From positions 2,392,001 through 2,456,000 of the forward strand of contig NZ_CP035088.1 in the NCBI RefSeq assembly GCF_004786035.1: a stretch of 64,000 nucleotides of DNA. Direction: 5' to 3'. The notes below the pieces were generated by a model. The model saw nothing but the letters and a program-made list of their open reading frames with translations. It had not been told where the DNA came from and made no database searches. A program made the translations under genes and the position numbers. This stretch comes from Pseudomonas viciae. GTDB lineage: Bacteria; Pseudomonadota; Gammaproteobacteria; Pseudomonadales; Pseudomonadaceae. This document shows positions 62,529 to 64,000 of this stretch, piece after piece (positions within the stretch are counted from its first letter, which is position 1; every line of letters starts with the position of its first letter).

Positions 62529-63698
62529 TCAGCCTTCGCCCAACTCACGCATCACTGCGTACAAAGCGGACTTGGCCTCGAAGCCGACACCTGGAATATC
62601 CGGCAGACCGACATAGCCGTTTTCCACGCGGATGCCGTCAGCGAAGCCGCCGAACGGCTGGAACACATCCGGGTAGGATTCGTTGCCGCCCAGGTGCAGA
62701 CCTGCTGCGATGTTCAGGGACATCTGGTGACCGCCATGGGGCACTACGCGGCGGGAAGACCAACCCATTTCTTCCATCACCTTCAGGGTGCGCATGTACT
62801 CCACGAGCCCGTAGGACAGAGCGCAGTCGAACTGGAGGTAGTCGCGATCGGGGCGCATGCCACCGTGGCGCAGCAGGTTACGGGCATCCTGGTGAGAGAA
62901 CAGGTTTTCACCGGTAGCCATGGGCAGTTCATAGTGATTGGCAAGCTCGGCCTGGAGTGCGTAGTCCAGCGGATCGCCAACCTCTTCGTACCAGAAGAGG
63001 TTGTACTTCTTGATGGCTTCAGCGTACGCAATACCGGTCTGAAGATCGAAACGACCATTGGCGTCGACCGCCAACCGACGGCCGTCGCCAACCACTTCAA
63101 GTACCGCTTCGATGCGGCGGATGTCTTCGTCCAGCGGTACCGCACCAATCTTCATCTTGACGACGTCGTAGCCACGATCCAGATAGCTCTGCATTTCTGC
63201 CTTGAGCTTGGTCTGGTCTTTGCCAGGGTAGTAGTAGCCGCCCGCTGCATAGACCCAGACCTTGTCATCGGCCACGCCGTTACGGTAACGGTCGGCCAGC
63301 AGGCGATACAGCGGTTTGCCTTCAATCTTGGCGACGGCATCCCATACCGCCATGTCGATGGTGCCAACGGCGACAGAGCGCTCGCCATGGCCGCCTGGCT
63401 TTTCGTTGGTCATCAAGGTTTTCCAGATGGCGAACGGATCCAGGTTGTTGTTTTCATGGTCGACGAGCGTGTCTGGATCCGCTTCCGTAATCCGCCCCAG
63501 GAAACGATCACGCATCAGTGCGCCTTGGCCATAGCGACCATTGGAGTTGAAACCGTAGCCAATGACAGGCTTCCCATCGCGGATCACATCAGTGATGACC
63601 GCGACAACCGAGCAGGTCATTTTCGAAAAATCGATGTAGGCGTTAGCGATTGGGGAGGCAATGGAAACAGTTTTTTCACGAATGTCTACGATGCGCAT
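62529..63698 (-). CDS. tarD: D-tartrate dehydratase of the enolase superfamily
   Basis: A 389-residue mandelate-racemase-type enolase. The catalytic and metal residues sit where expected for the Bradyrhizobium D-tartrate dehydratase: K181-M-K183 (KMKIG), D212 (VDANGR), E238 (WYEEVGD), E264 (TGEN) and H321 (PHGGHQ). Length is the same as the reference as I remember it. It would dehydrate D-tartrate to oxaloacetate. The neighbours are dctA (uptake) and a divergent LysR gene. A different acid sugar is possible, but the HGGHQMSLN stretch is strongly TarD-like. Confidence 0.82.
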   Translation of the reverse strand: MRIVDIREKTVSIASPIANAYIDFSKMTCSVVAVITDVIRDGKPVIGYGFNSNGRYGQGALMRDRFLGRITEADPDTLVDHENNNLDPFAIWKTLMTNEKPGGHGERSVAVGTIDMAVWDAVAKIEGKPLYRLLADRYRNGVADDKVWVYAAGGYYYPGKDQTKLKAEMQSYLDRGYDVVKMKIGAVPLDEDIRRIEAVLEVVGDGRRLAVDANGRFDLQTGIAYAEAIKKYNLFWYEEVGDPLDYALQAELANHYELPMATGENLFSHQDARNLLRHGGMRPDRDYLQFDCALSYGLVEYMRTLKVMEEMGWSSRRVVPHGGHQMSLNIAAGLHLGGNESYPDVFQPFGGFADGIRVENGYVGLPDIPGVGFEAKSALYAVMRELGEG

Positions 63699-63797
63699 GA
63701 CGGGGTCCTCTTGTTGTTTGTAGGCCCACGTTAGGCTTTGCGATGGCCCCCGCCCAATGCTATTAATGCCGCACCCTATGCACAGGAGGCATGGCCC

Positions 63798-64000
63798 TTG
63801 GAACTCGTTTGGCTTGAAGATTTTTCAGCGCTTGCGGAGTACGGCAGCTTTGTTCGGGCGGCTGAAGCGCGGCACGTTACCCAGCCGGCATTCAGCCGCA
63901 GAGTGCGCTCGTTAGAGAGTTGGATGGGGGTGCAGTTGTTCGTTCGAACGCCTCAAGGCGCGACGCTTACTGAAGCTGGCAGGCAAATTTTGCCAAGTGC
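63798..64000 (+). CDS. LysR-family regulator, 3'-truncated by window edge
   Basis: The frame from TTG 63798 reads ELVWLEDFSALAEYGSFVRA, AEARHVTQPAFSRRVRSLE and GVQLFVRTPQGATLTEAG, a LysR winged helix; the gene leaves the window at base 64000. AGGAGG at 63784-63789 is 8 bases upstream of TTG. It is divergent from the D-tartrate dehydratase gene across about 100 bases and is its likely activator. Confidence 0.85.
   Translation, partial: MELVWLEDFSALAEYGSFVRAAEARHVTQPAFSRRVRSLESWMGVQLFVRTPQGATLTEAGRQILPS

Noticed and set aside
63791..63817. ATG 63791, closer to the AGGAGG than the LysR TTG
   Set aside because: It gives only an 8-codon frame (MALGTRLA); the LysR domain is in the TTG frame.
1..64000. 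CRISPR arrays, tRNA/rRNA genes and phage genes
   Set aside because: No regularly spaced short repeats, no cloverleaf-like or rRNA-like sequence and no phage structural genes were noticed.

Overview
The window looks like a chromosome segment of a Pseudomonas species, probably of the fluorescens group. Its GC content is moderately high. It carries an arsRCH-GAPDH-arsJ set, many LysR/GntR/TetR-regulated catabolic cassettes, an F7-like chemosensory operon and several c-di-GMP genes. This assignment is inferred from gene content; no rRNA or housekeeping marker is present. No tRNA, rRNA, CRISPR array or intact insertion sequence was seen.

Layout. (1) 1-5512: arsenic resistance. A truncated arsO is followed by a collapsed arsC remnant, arsR, arsC, arsH, a GAPDH and arsJ, closed by a terminator. 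The GAPDH/ArsJ pair exports arsenate as 1-arseno-3-phosphoglycerate; no arsenite pump lies in the window. (2) 5960-10271: a TIM-barrel isomerase, a 2-oxoglutarate/Fe(II)-type oxygenase and a polar amino-acid type ABC importer whose permease and ATPase are fused. (3) 10541-13753: a PEP mutase/isocitrate lyase-family enzyme, an aldo/keto reductase and a PaaI-type thioesterase divergent from a MarR regulator. (4) 13881-22926: a GntR regulator with two winged-helix domains, divergent from a tight eight-gene operon. The operon encodes an amidase, an imidase/allantoinase-like deacetylase, an MFS carrier, two SDRs, a small CxxC protein, a G3E GTPase and a binding protein without a signal peptide. I read it as a cyclic-imide or half-amide catabolic operon with its own metallochaperone module. 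(5) 23120-31686: a DUF4132/MolR-like giant protein with a small partner, an MFS/LysR pair, an SDR, a frameshifted EamA permease and a GcvA-like LysR.

(6) 31820-38170: a GGDEF relic, then a periplasmic sugar-type binding protein paired with a very large hybrid kinase that has two transmitter modules. After these come remnants of a TPP enzyme and a molybdenum hydroxylase. (7) 38791-50264: an HD-GYP phosphodiesterase, then a complete chemosensory operon (MCP, CheY, STAS, CheA, poly-HAMP MCP, CheW, CheW, CheR, CheD, CheB). (8) 50280-58085: a NarX/NarL-like cytoplasmic PAS kinase and regulator on the minus strand, then a membrane kinase ending in a degenerate receiver that overlaps an HD-GYP response regulator. 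(9) 58100-64000: relics of a DUF4132 gene and an MFS gene, a YCII-type and a VOC-type protein, an SDR divergent from a TetR regulator with twin palindromic operators, and a dctA/D-tartrate dehydratase unit divergent from a LysR gene cut by the window edge.

Three themes stand out. The first is signal transduction: about 20 kb of sensory proteins ending in chemotaxis-like and c-di-GMP outputs. The second is small, locally regulated catabolic cassettes. The third is a scatter of gene relics that marks repeated insertion and deletion at 1.3, 30-32, 37-38 and 58 kb.
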